Shown piece after piece: positions 37,503-47,545 of a stretch of 64,000 nucleotides of DNA. The notes under the pieces were generated by a model. That model searched no databases, was not told where the DNA came from, and worked only from the letters and a program-made list of their open reading frames with translations. The stretch lies in NCBI GenBank assembly GCA_002105175.1, contig MCGE01000043.1, positions 186,001 through 250,000 of the forward strand, written 5' to 3'. The first letter of the stretch is position 1; each line of letters starts with the position of its first letter. Source of the DNA: Absidia repens (taxonomy: Eukaryota > Mucoromycota > Mucoromycetes > Mucorales > Cunninghamellaceae). Position numbers and translations under genes: made by a program.

Positions 37503-37844
37503 CTGCCACTCCCTCAAGTTTTATCCAGAAGAAGATTTTTCCCTCATTGGGACGACCTCCCAAAATAAAATAGGGCTGCATCTACGATGAACCTCCATTT
37601 TCTGATGTGGTCATTGATAGGCGGGGTATTTGGATTCTGATATTTGATTCTGATGCTGATTATGATACTGATACTGATTATGATACTGACACTGATGGCC
37701 GACTTTGATGCTAATAATGAACAATGATATGGTATTTGAGGCCGGTATTGTCATAGCGGACATTTACCTTTTAGTATAGCGTTACAGTAGCTGTAGTTAG
37801 AGTTTATTCTTAAACATACTATCCTTGTTTTTTTTTTTTTCTTT

Positions 37845-38035
37845 ATCAATAAACGCTCTGGCGCTCCGCTGGAGCTTTTGGAAATCTTTCGATTTATTGG
37901 GTGTCACAGTTTTTTTTTTTTTTTTATTAAAGTGTGGGTTTGATGGGATAGGATTAAAGTCTCTGCCATTTCGCACTTTGGTGGGCAGCCCCCTTGGGGC
38001 CCAACCGTCGTTGCTCAGCGCGTCGTCAATGGGGG
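37845..38035 (+). repeat. Dispersed repeat R2, copy 4
   Basis: AATAAACGCTCTGGCGCTCC, GAGCTTTTGGAAATCTTTCG, ATTTATTGGGTGTC, a T run, AAGTGTGGGTTTGATGGG, and GCCATTTCGCACTTTGGTGG with GGCAGCCCCCTTGGGGCCCA and GTTGCTCAGCGCGTCGTC. This is one of the two longest copies. Confidence 0.7.
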
Positions 38036-38329
38036 GTTTTTTTTGTGTGCTGAAATAATAGCTTACTTGAAATGCGTCGGAGAGATTAGAGTTTGATTAT
38101 GTAGTGGCTGCAATTGCCTTTCCACTGGAAGATAAAACGAATTATGCTCTATGGTAATCATGGCGATGGCCCGTTTATTTAATTTTTATTTGCAGTTCCC
38201 TGATTTTTTGACGTAAAAAAAAAAAAAAAGCTGGATGATTCAGGCTCCGCATTTTGCTTTCTATTTTTTCTTGGCCCCCTTTTTTCCCCTATCTTTTTCT
38301 TTCTTTTTTATTTTTTCCTTCATGAAAGT

Positions 38330-38540
38330 CTGAATGATATGATGGCAAGGCTCATTGGGGAACTGGTGATCTAGGATTAGTGTTAGAACTTGAATTAGGG
38401 GCGTTTTAAAAAACGCAAAACAAACATCATGGGGAAACGCTTTCATTTTGGATGAAGGATTTGGGGAACGACAGTAGATTAGCACTCATTAATTTAGTAA
38501 TATTGTCATCGTTTGTATCTACGTCCGAATAAATATGTTC
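38330..38540 (+). repeat. Dispersed repeat R1, copy 6
   Basis: Core hairpin GCGTTTTAAAAAACGC at 38401-38416. Both stem arms differ from the GCATTTT/AAAATGC form by matching changes. It is followed by CATCATGGGGAAACGC, CTTTCATTTTGGATG and GTTTGTATCTACGTCCGAAT ending in AATAAATATG. Confidence 0.75.
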
Positions 38541-38824
38541 TTTTTATTATATTATAATTAGTTTCTCTGTTGTATGTTTACATGATGAGCTTCATCGAAT
38601 GGGTATTACATATGCATAAAAAAAAGTGTGTCTATATATATACATGAAAAAGGAACGGATTAGGTATTATGGAGACTTCTTCACCAAGTCTATAAGTTTC
38701 TGTGTAGAAAAGAAAACAGGGATGTGTTTGTGTGAAAAAACAGCTACTACAGTGTATTTTATTGTGGTGGGGTATATTGAAGAGCAAAATCAAGAATAGT
38801 ATTAATTATGTAGCTACTGGGTGG

Positions 38825-38945
38825 CAGGGGTTTCTGAAGTGTGGGTTTTGACGGGATGGGATGGAAGACTCTGTGATTTAGCACTATGGGTGGGCAGCAA
38901 TTGAGAAAAAAAGGGAGGACGGCTCCTATGGTGAGCAGGGCGTCA
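38825..38945 (+). repeat. Dispersed repeat R2, partial copy
   Basis: AAGTGTGGGTTTTGACGGGA, GACTCTGTGATTTAGCACTA and GTGGGCAGC, then TGGTGAGCAGGGCGTCAG. It corresponds to the second half of the full R2 copies. An equivalent lies at 42030. Confidence 0.5.
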
Positions 38946-39464
38946 GCGGTACGTCAGAAAAAAAAAGTTGCAAGGCCAAAAGAGCGAAATTAAAGTTACT
39001 ATAGCTGAGATTTCTTACGACCCATTTTTTTTATAATATATACTAATAAAAATATATACCTCATCATCTCCTTCTATTATTGCTGTATTTGATTGGTTAT
39101 TCTTATTATCTATTTGATTTTTTGATAAAATGGTTTAAGAGACGAGGGGTATTGTTGCGTTGGAAATAGCTCTTCTTGGATTCTAAAAAATATCTGACTC
39201 AAGATTGACATGAACAATGTGTGCTGAAAGAGTTGGTTATTTTATGCTATTCAGCGACATATTCAAAGGTTGGTTTGGTTGTTGAGCAGAATAAAACAAA
39301 AAAAAAAAAAAGGAAAGAAAAAGAGGGCGATGAGACGTAGAAAATTAAGAATAGAAAAATCCTGCGGTTCGGTTTTTGGATTACCTGGTAGAAAAAATAA
39401 TATCGACATCCCCTACCTAAAGCTATCCTTCGCTTAACCAATAGAGTCATGACGTCTCTGTGCC

Positions 39465-39700
39465 AAAGAAGAAAAAATCAGGTTACCAAAAAACTTTTAA
39501 ATTGAATCGCATAAAAAAAGTCAAAGGTTCAATGGCGCAGCAATGAGATCCTTATTGCAAGTGACACCAATGAAATGGCGCTCAGATGCAACCTCGCTGG
39601 GCTTGGACCTTAGCGCTTCACAGAACCTAAAAGCACATTCCCATCATTTCTCTCTCTCTCTCTCTCTCTTCGTCTTTTGCTCCCTTTTTCTGTCTCTCTC
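39465..39700 (+). promoter_or_regulatory. Conserved upstream block of the F-box array, copy 2
   Basis: Same order as before the other array genes: CCAAAGAAGAAAAAATCAGG, the AATGAGATCCTTATTGCAAG segment, GCAACCTCGCTGGGCTTGG, ACATTCCCATCATTTCTC and a CT run up to the ATG at 39701. Confidence 0.55.
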
Positions 39701-40840
39701 ATGAACCATCTTAATCATCTTCCGTATGAACTCATCTCGTCGATTCTTAGTTATGTCGATAAACAGGATCTTTTCACGTGCTCTCTTGTCGACAAGTCAT
39801 TTTACAAGGCCACACTTCTTTTGCTGTGGCAAGAACTCGAGATTGACACCCAAGATACGTTACATACCATGACACGTATTCTTGAAGCATCCGCATCCTC
39901 CTGCTCCTCCTCAGCCACCGTTCTGGGTGAACTTGTTCGCAGCGTCACGATCAAGGCCAAATTATCCGATGACGACCTTTTAGCCTTCATCAAACATGTC
40001 CCTCTGATCACCGACCTGTCATTGAACTATGCAACCTACATATCGGATGACAGTTTTGTGCAAGTGGCAGGTCTTGTGCCGCATCTCACCCACCTTTATA
40101 TCTGGGGCGCTGTCATTACACAACGATCCATGGAAGCGATTGGGCACTGCCCATTGCAACAGCTCACATTGGTATTTTGCGAGGATCTTGAGTCCAACAT
40201 GTTTGCTTCACTGACCCGGTGCAGCTCGACATTGACATTGCTCAATATCAGACAATGTTCCTTGCATGGGCTGGAAACCCCCGACACGGCCCAACAGGCC
40301 GTCGCGAACGTCATGGCTTTGCATCATCTGACTTCTTTACAGATCTACTGCCACACATACGATTATTCCCCGTTCATCACCGCACTCTTTGTTGATTTAC
40401 CATCCAGGGCACCGTGGCCTGAGTTGACATCCCTTTACTTGGGTACATGCCATAACGTGACCGACTCCATGGCCATAGCGTTGCTTCAAGCCCAGCCCAA
40501 GCTCACCCATGTGGGTCTTGTTGAATCGCAAATCACCGACAAAACCTTGGATGCCATTGCCACGTATTTACCAGAGGTCGTCGAGATAAATGTAAAGTGG
40601 AATGACGGCATCACCCCCGACGGCATACATCGGTTGGTGAAAACGTGCCGCAAGCTGGAGGCTGTAGGTTGCGACAGTTGCGAGATCTATCCGCACCATT
40701 TTCCCGAATTGGACTACTTCAAAATGTACATCGATGATGAACCTCCATTTCACGTGCGCTACTTGATGGGCGAGGCATTTGTTGCTGATATTGATACTGA
40801 TACTGATACTGATACTGATTATGATAGTTGCAGATGCTGA
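39701..40840 (+). CDS. F-box/LRR protein, array gene 2
   Basis: A single exon of 379 residues. The start MNHLNHLPYELISSILSYVD is preferred over an upstream non-ATG extension. F-box at residues about 3-45, then leucine-rich repeats with the array signatures LITDLSLNYATYISDDSF, LTHLYIWGAVITQRSMEAI, ELTSLYLGTCHNVTDSMA and ITDKTLDAIATYLPEVVEI. The C-terminus has CEIYPHHFPELDYFKMYIDD and ends in a DTDTDTDTDTDYD run encoded by GATACT repeats. It is a probable SCF substrate receptor of unknown target. The spacer after it is nearly the same as the one before it, as expected of tandem duplication. Confidence 0.85.
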   Translation: MNHLNHLPYELISSILSYVDKQDLFTCSLVDKSFYKATLLLLWQELEIDTQDTLHTMTRILEASASSCSSSATVLGELVRSVTIKAKLSDDDLLAFIKHVPLITDLSLNYATYISDDSFVQVAGLVPHLTHLYIWGAVITQRSMEAIGHCPLQQLTLVFCEDLESNMFASLTRCSSTLTLLNIRQCSLHGLETPDTAQQAVANVMALHHLTSLQIYCHTYDYSPFITALFVDLPSRAPWPELTSLYLGTCHNVTDSMAIALLQAQPKLTHVGLVESQITDKTLDAIATYLPEVVEINVKWNDGITPDGIHRLVKTCRKLEAVGCDSCEIYPHHFPELDYFKMYIDDEPPFHVRYLMGEAFVADIDTDTDTDTDYDSCRC

Positions 40841-40963
40841 CTTTGAAGCTAAGAATGAACAATGATATGATATTTCATGCCGGTATTATCATGGCGGATA
40901 TTTACCTTTTAGTATAGCGTATAGTAACTGTAGTTAGAGTTTATTCTTAAACATACTATCCTT

Positions 40964-41028
<65 letters not shown>
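40964..41028. repeat. Poly(T) tract, about 65 bases
   Basis: The equivalent position after array gene 1 (about 37828) has only 12 Ts, so the run expanded after duplication. Confidence 0.9.
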
Positions 41029-41029
<1 letters not shown>

Positions 41030-41220
41030 CTCAATAAACGCCCTGGCGCTCCGCTGGAGCTTTTGGAAATTTTTCGATTTATTGGATGTCACAGTTTTTT
41101 TTTTTTTTTATTAAAGTGTGAGTTTGATGGGATAGGATGAAAGTCTCTGCCATTTCGCACTTTGGTGGGCAGCCCCTTGAGGCCCAACCGTCGTTGCTCA
41201 GCGCGTCGTCAATGGGCTTT
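41030..41220 (+). repeat. Dispersed repeat R2, copy 5
   Basis: Near-identical to the copy at 37845, as part of the duplicated array spacer: AATAAACGCCCTGGCGCTCC, GAGCTTTTGGAAATTTTTCG, GCCATTTCGCACTTTGGTGG. Confidence 0.7.
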
Positions 41221-41514
41221 TTTTTTTGTGTGCTGAAAGAATAGCTTACTTGAAATGCGTCGGAGAGATTAGAGTTTGATTATGTAGTGGCTGCAATTGC
41301 CTTTCCACTGGAAGATAAAACGAATTATGCTCTATGGTAATTATGGCGATGGCCCGTTCATTTAATTTTTTATTTGCAGTTCCCTGATTTTTTGACATAA
41401 AAAAAAAAAAAAAAAAAGCTGGATGATTCAGGCTCCGCATTTTGCTTTCTATTTTTTTTTTTGGCCCCCCTTTTTTTTTCCCTCTCTTTTTCTTTCTTTT
41501 TTATTTTTTTTTTT

Positions 41515-41745
41515 CTTCATGATAGTCTGAATGATATGATGGCAAGGCTCATTGGGGAACTGGTGATCTAAGATTAGTGTTAGAACTTGAATTAGGGGCG
41601 TTTAAAGAAACGCAAAACAAACATCATGGGGAAACGCTTTCATTTTGGATGAAGGATTTGGGGAACGACAGTAGATTAGCATCATTATTTTAGTAATAGT
41701 TTGTCATCGTTTGTATCTACGTCTGAATAAATATGTTCTTTTTAT
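41515..41745 (+). repeat. Dispersed repeat R1, copy 7
   Basis: Core hairpin GCGTTTAAAGAAACGC at 41598-41613. It differs from copy 6 only in the loop-proximal bases while the outer six pairs are kept. Followed by CATCATGGGGAAACGC and an AATAAATATG signal. Confidence 0.75.
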
Positions 41746-42029
41746 TATAATTAGTTTCTCTGTTGTACGTTTACATGACGAGCTTCATTGAATGTGTATT
41801 ACATATGCATAGAAAAAAAAAGTGTGTCTATATATATACATGAAAAAGGAACGGATTAGGTATTATGAAGACTTCTTCACCAAGTCTATAAGTTTGTGTG
41901 TAGAAAAGAAAACAGGGATGTGTTTGTGTCAAAAAACAGCTATTACAGTGTATTTTATTGTGGTGGGGTATATTGAAGAGCAAAGTTAAGAATAGTATTA
42001 ATTATGTAGCTATTGGGTGGCAGGGGGGT

Positions 42030-42150
42030 TTCTGAAGTGTGGGGTTTGACGGGATGGGATGGAAGACTCTGTGATTTAGCACTATGGGCAAGCAGCGATT
42101 GTGAAAAAAAGGGAGGACGGCTCCTATGGTGAGCAGGACGTCAGCGGTAC
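42030..42150 (+). repeat. Dispersed repeat R2, partial copy
   Basis: Duplicate of the partial copy at 38825 inside the second array spacer. Confidence 0.5.
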
Positions 42151-42674
42151 GTCAGAAAAAAAAAGTTGCAAGGCCAAAAGAGCGAAATTAAAGTTACTAT
42201 AGCTGAGATTTCTTACGACCCATTTTTTTTATAATATATACTAATAAAAATATATACCTCATCATCTCCTTCTATTATTGCTGTATTTGATTTGGTTATT
42301 CTTATTATCTATTTGATTTGTTGATAAAGGAATTTAAGAGACGAGAGGCAATGCTGCGTTGGAAATAGCTCTTCTTGGATTTTAAAATAATATCTGACTC
42401 AAGAGTGACATAAACAATGTGTGCTGAAAGAATTGGTTATGTTATGCTATCCAGCGACATATTCAAAGGTTGGTTTTTGGTCGTTGAGCAGAATAAAACA
42501 AAAAAAAAAAAAAAAAAGGAAAGAAAAATAGGGTGATGAGAGTTAGAAAATTAAAAATAGAAAAATACTGCGGTTCGGTGTTTGGATTATCTGGTAGAAA
42601 AGTAATATCGACATCCCCTACCTAAAGCTGTCCTTCACCGTATCAATACGCGTGACTAGAGTCATCATGTCTCT

Positions 42675-42859
42675 GTGCCAAAGAAGAAAACATCAGGTAC
42701 CAAAAAACTTTGAATTGAATTGCATAAAAAAGTCGGAGGTTCAATGTAGCAAGTAATGAGATCCTTATTGCAAGTGACACCAATGAACTGGCGCTTGAGG
42801 TGCAACCTCGCTGGGCTTGGTTCTTGGCGCTTCGCAGAACCTAAAAGAACATTCCCATA

Positions 42860-42903
<44 letters not shown>

Positions 42904-42929
42904 TTTGCTCTCTTTTTTCTGTCTCTCTC
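42675..42929 (+). promoter_or_regulatory. Conserved upstream block of the F-box array, copy 3
   Basis: CCAAAGAAGAAAACATCAGG, GCAAGTAATGAGATCCTTAT, CTTGAGGTGCAACCTCGCTG, then a long (CT)n tract at about 42863-42898 and CTTTTGCTCTCTTTTTTCTG before the ATG at 42930. The CT tract is longer than in the sister copies. Confidence 0.55.
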
Positions 42930-44075
42930 ATGAACCATCTTAATCATCTTCCATATGAACTCATCTCGTCGATTCTTAGTCATGTCGATAAACAGGATCT
43001 TTTCACGTGCGCACTTATCGACAAGTCGTTTTACAAGACCACGCTTCCTTTGCTGTGGCAAGTACTCGAGATTGACACTCAAGATACCTTACATACCATG
43101 ACACGAATTCTAGAAGCATCCACATCCTCCTCGTCGGCCACCGTTCTAGGTGAACTTGTTCGCAGTGTCATGCTCAGGGGCGAATTATCCGATGACGATC
43201 TTCTAGCCTTCATCAAACATGTCCCTTTGATAACCGACCTGTCATTGAAGTATTCACGCCACATATCGGATGACAGTTTTGTGCACTTGCCAGGTCTTGT
43301 GCCGCATCTCACCCACCTTTATATCTGGGGCGCTGACATTACACAGCGATCCATGGAAGCGATTGCGCACTTCCCATTGCAACAGCTCACATTGATATGC
43401 TGCCATAAATTTGACTACAACATGTTTGCTTCACTGACCCAATGCAGCTCGACATTGACATCGCTCAATATCAGAGAATGTTCCTTGCATGGGCTGGAAA
43501 CCCCCGACACGGCCCAACAGGCCGTCGCGAACCTCATGGCCTTGCATCACCTGACATCTTTTCAGATCTACAGCACCAGACACATTTATTCCCCATTCAT
43601 CACCGCACTCATTGTTGATGTACCATCCATGGCGCCATGGCCTGAGTTGACATTGCTTTACTTGTATCCATGCTATGACGTGACCGACTCCATGGCCATA
43701 GCGTTGCTTCAAGCGCAGCCCAAGCTCACCCATGTGGGTCTTGTTGATTCGCAAATCACCAACAAAACCTTGGATGCCATTGCCACGTATTTACCAGAGG
43801 TCGTCGAGATAAATGTAAAGTGGAGTGACAGCATCTACCCCGACGGCCTACGTCGGTTGTTGAAAACATGTCGCAAGCTGGAGTCTATAGGTTGCGACAT
43901 TTGCGAGATCTATCCGCACCATTTTCCCGAATTGGCCTACTTCAAAATGTACAACGATCATGAACCTCCATTTCACGTGCGCTACTTAATCGACGAGGCA
44001 TTTGTTGCTGACATTGATACTGATACTGGTACTATTGCTGATACTGAGTATTGTAATTGCAGATACTGGCCTTGA
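42930..44075 (+). CDS. F-box/LRR protein, array gene 3
   Basis: A single exon of 381 residues, starting MNHLNHLPYELISSILSHVD. The repeats follow the array pattern (LITDLSLKYSRHISDDSF, LTHLYIWGADITQRSMEAI, ITNKTLDAIATYLPEVVEI). Compared with its neighbours the residues that differ lie mostly in predicted repeat surfaces (for example LTLICCHKFDYNMF against LTLVFCEDLESNMF). That would suit diversified substrate binding, though this is inference. The C-terminus is CEIYPHHFPELAYFKMYNDH and an Asp/Thr-rich end. Confidence 0.85.
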   Translation: MNHLNHLPYELISSILSHVDKQDLFTCALIDKSFYKTTLPLLWQVLEIDTQDTLHTMTRILEASTSSSSATVLGELVRSVMLRGELSDDDLLAFIKHVPLITDLSLKYSRHISDDSFVHLPGLVPHLTHLYIWGADITQRSMEAIAHFPLQQLTLICCHKFDYNMFASLTQCSSTLTSLNIRECSLHGLETPDTAQQAVANLMALHHLTSFQIYSTRHIYSPFITALIVDVPSMAPWPELTLLYLYPCYDVTDSMAIALLQAQPKLTHVGLVDSQITNKTLDAIATYLPEVVEINVKWSDSIYPDGLRRLLKTCRKLESIGCDICEIYPHHFPELAYFKMYNDHEPPFHVRYLIDEAFVADIDTDTGTIADTEYCNCRYWP

Positions 44076-45474
44076 TGCTAAGAATGAACAATGATATGAT
44101 ATTTCAGGCCGGTATTGTCATGGCGGATATTTACCTTTTAGTATAGCGTTACAGTAACTGTAGTTAGAGTTTATTCTTGAACATACTATCATTGTTTTTT
44201 TTTTTTTTATCAATAAAAATATATACCTCATCATCTCCTTTTATTGCTGTATTTGATTTGTTGATAAAAGGATTTAAGAGACAAGGGGTAATGTAGCGTT
44301 GGAAATATCTCTTCTGGGATTTTAAAAAATATCTGACTCAAGAGTGATATGAACAATGTGTGCTGAAAGAATTGGTTATGTTATGCTATTCAGCGACATA
44401 TCCAAAGGTTGGTTTGGTTTTTGAGTAGAATAAAACAAATAAAAATAAAAATAAAATAAAAAATAAAAAAAACCAAGACTGTAGGCAAATCAATCGATCA
44501 AAAAATGGTCTATTTTATTGAACCGTTCACGTCAATATGAACGGGGGTTGGTTTACATCAATCTAAAGGGCTGGCAAGGTGTCTGGTGTGAAAACTAGAG
44601 CTATTGCAAACGTATGACGAAACTGAGAGTGAGAGAGCGAGAAACAATATATATTTTATTGCACAGTATTAAAGACAAACTGTCATCAGATTTTTAAAGC
44701 CCAGCTGGTGGATTACTAGTGCTAAAACGGTGTTGCTTTTTGCCGCCTTTCTCTACCCAATCCCACCCCTCTATTTCTCTTTTCCACCAATCAATTCTTC
44801 CAATTTTCCATTTTTCAAGTTAGCTCTGAGCAAGTAATTAGATATTACTTCTGCACCCCACTGAGGCACAATCTGCTCAGAACGATTTATTTGTAAATCA
44901 TGGAAAATATCATTTTTCGCTGAAAATGAGCTGAGGCCCAATATAACCCTCCTTGGGATGAAATGCAGAGGACTCAATAAACTAAATACTCTATAATTTT
45001 TTTCACACAAGCACATGCCCGTTCTTTTTCTACGCCAAAATATATACAGTATACATTCCTATCTACGAAAGATGGTTCACAACGTATTTTCAATGTTTCT
45101 ATATTGATTCCAGGTCGATTTGAGTAAAAATTTGAAATGGGCATCATTTTTCGCTGAAGATGAATTGTTGTTTCACAAATATTACTTTCCCCACCATTGC
45201 TACTCTACATAACCCATCTAGGTATGAAATACAGAGAGGCTAACAAACTAAATATTCTGTAGTGCATTTTTTCTTACATAAACAAATGGCTATTTTTTTT
45301 TCTACGTTCAAATATATACATGAGGTGGTGACAAAGTCATCTTAATATCCCGCACATTTTCTTTCCATGCACTCAAACACACCAATTTATTTCTATGTCC
45401 ATGTATACCCCATTCGTCAAAACAAACAATTTAAACTTATAACAAAGAAACTAACGATAAAAAAGAGACAAGTG

Positions 45475-45690
45475 TATTTTATTTGGATGAAGTTACAAAC
45501 TATGACAAACTAACACTATACCAAATTATTGGTGGTTCAGTGATAACTATGGCGAAGCTAATCTAAAGAGTGGATCTAAATCTTGAATCCAAAATGAAAA
45601 GGTTTTCCCATGCATGTTTGTATTGCATTTTTCAAAATGCCCCGGATTCAACTTCTAATTCTAATCCAAGATCTCAGCACATTGAAGCTT
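45475..45690 (-). repeat. Dispersed repeat R1, copy 8
   Basis: Core hairpin GCATTTTTCAAAATGC at 45625-45640, ATACAAACATGCATGGGAAA on the minus strand, and an AATAAAATACA signal at the end. Confidence 0.7.
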
Positions 45691-45894
45691 TAATGGAGAA
45701 AGGAAATAAAAAAAAAGAAAAAAAAGAAAAATGCGCAAAAAGACAAAAATAAATAAATAAAAAATTAAGCGTAAGCGGAGTGTAAATGGTACCATCGTCC
45801 ACCTTTTTTCTTACTTGCATATAGTCGTCTGATTGCCTCTTTTTTTACACCATTCAAAAGCCAAAAAAAAAAAAAACCAAGTCCTGACTGAGCG

Positions 45895-45965
45895 CTGAGC
45901 AGCGGCGGATGGGCCCCAAGGGGCTGCCCACCATAGTGCGAAATGGCGAAGTCGTCCCACTGCTT
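45895..45965 (-). repeat. Dispersed repeat R2, partial copy
   Basis: On the minus strand: CGCCATTTCGCACTATGGTG, GGCAGCCCCTTGGGGCCCAT and GCTGCTCAGCGCTCAGTC. The middle block of full R2 copies only. Confidence 0.5.
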
Positions 45966-46149
45966 TTTTTTTTTAACCATACAAAAAAAAAAAAAAAAAA
46001 AAAAAAAAAGGAAAGAAGAAAAAGAGGGCGATGAGAGGTAGGAAATTAAAAATAGAAAAATCCTGCGGTTCGGTGTTTGGATTATCTGGTAGAAAAAATA
46101 ATATCGACATCTCCTACCTCAAGCTATCCTTCGCTTCATCAATAGAGTC

Positions 46150-46396
46150 ATGACGTCTCTGTGCCAAAGAAGAAAACATCAGGTTACCAAAAAACTTTAA
46201 ATTGAATCGCATAAAAAAGTCGGAGGTTCAATGTCGCAAGTAATGAGATCCTTATTGCAAGTGACACCAATGAACTGGCGCTCGAGGTGCAACCTCGCTG
46301 GGCTTGGATCTTAGCGCTTCACAGAACCTAAAAGAACATTCCCATCATTTCTCTCTCTCTCTCTCTCTTTGTCTTTTGCTCTCTTTTCTCTCTCTC
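46150..46396 (+). promoter_or_regulatory. Conserved upstream block of the F-box array, copy 4
   Basis: Same block order as the other three, with the perfect inverted repeat CGAGGTGCAACCTCG and a CT-rich tract up to the ATG at 46397. It is the best-preserved example of the palindrome. Confidence 0.55.
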
Positions 46397-47545
46397 ATGA
46401 ACCATCTTAATCATCTTCCATCTGAACTCATCTCGTCAATTCTTAGTTATGTCGATAAACAGGATCTTTTCACGTGCGCACTTGTCGACAAGTCGTTTTA
46501 CAAGACCACACTTCCTTTACTGTGGCAAGAACTCGAGATTGGCAAGAGCCACGATGACTTACATACCATGATACGAATTCTAGAAGCATCCACATCCTCC
46601 TCCTTACCCACCGTTCTGGGTGAACTTGTTCGCAGTGTCACGATCAAGGCCAGATTATCCGATGACGACCTTCTAGCCTTCATCAAACATGTCCCTCTGA
46701 TAACCTACCTGTCATTGAACTATGCAAACCATATATCGGATGACAGTTTTGTGCAAGTGCCAGGTCTTGTGCCGCATCTCACCCACCTTAAAATCTACTA
46801 CGCTGACATTACTCAGCGATCCATGGAAGCGATGAGTCACTGCCCATTGCAACAGCTCACATTAGTAGAATGCAATGAACTTGACTACAACATGTTTGCT
46901 CCACTGACCCGGTGCAGCTCGACATTGACATCGCTCAATATCACAAATTGTTCCTTGCATGGGCTGGAAAGCCGCGACCCGGCCCAACAGGCCGTCCCGA
47001 ACCTCATGCGCTTGCATCATCTGACTTCTTTAAAGATCTACTGCAACAGACGCGATTATTACCCATTCATCAACGCACTCTTTGCTGATTTACCATCCAT
47101 GGTACCGTGGCCTGAGTTGACATCCCTTTACTTGGGTGCATTTACCGTGATGGACACCGTGGCCATCGCGTTGCTTCAAGCCCAGCCCAAGCTCACCCGT
47201 GTGGGTCTTGTTGATTCGCAAATCACCGACAAAACGTTGGATGCCATTGCCACGTATTTACCAGAGGTCGTCGAGCTGGAATTCATGGGGAGTAAGGGCA
47301 TCACCCCCGACGGCCTACGTCGGTTGTTGAAAACGTGTCGCAAGCTGGAGTCTGTAGGGTGCAACAATTGCGAGATCTATCCGTCCGATTTTCCCGAATT
47401 GGACGACACCAAAATGTACACCGATGATGATTTGGATGAACCTCCAGTGTACGTGTTGTACTTGATGGGCGAGGCATTTGTTGGTGATATTGGTCCTGTT
47501 CCTGATATTGATTATGAGAGTGGCTGGCGCCGACGTAGATGCTAA
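46397..47545 (+). CDS. F-box/LRR protein, array gene 4
   Basis: A single exon of 382 residues. The start at 46397 (MNHLNHLPSELISSILSYVD) matches the three sister genes; the open frame upstream lacks an ATG. F-box at the N-terminus, then leucine-rich repeats (LITYLSLNYANHISDDSF, LTHLKIYYADITQRSMEAM, ITDKTLDAIATYLPEVVEL). The C-terminus is CEIYPSDFPELDDTKMYTDD and ends in YESGWRRRRC, more basic than its sisters. A probable SCF substrate receptor. It shares a break in the repeat after the Tyr-rich KIYC segment with array genes 2 and 3, so the fold is probably the same. Confidence 0.85.
   Translation: MNHLNHLPSELISSILSYVDKQDLFTCALVDKSFYKTTLPLLWQELEIGKSHDDLHTMIRILEASTSSSLPTVLGELVRSVTIKARLSDDDLLAFIKHVPLITYLSLNYANHISDDSFVQVPGLVPHLTHLKIYYADITQRSMEAMSHCPLQQLTLVECNELDYNMFAPLTRCSSTLTSLNITNCSLHGLESRDPAQQAVPNLMRLHHLTSLKIYCNRRDYYPFINALFADLPSMVPWPELTSLYLGAFTVMDTVAIALLQAQPKLTRVGLVDSQITDKTLDAIATYLPEVVELEFMGSKGITPDGLRRLLKTCRKLESVGCNNCEIYPSDFPELDDTKMYTDDDLDEPPVYVLYLMGEAFVGDIGPVPDIDYESGWRRRRC

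Larger units (their letters stand above)
44470..46015. other. Foreign segment in the third array spacer
   Basis: The spacer after array gene 3 follows the earlier spacers up to about 44460 and resumes at about 46016 (GAAAAAGAGGGCGATGAGAG). The 1.5 kb between has R1 and R2 fragments in the opposite orientation and poly(A) runs at both ends. No gene is supported in it. Confidence 0.5.

Noticed and set aside
46304..46396. N-terminal extension of array gene 4 with a hydrophobic Leu/Ser stretch
   Set aside because: No ATG begins it, it translates the CT-rich leader, and the sister genes all start at MNHL.
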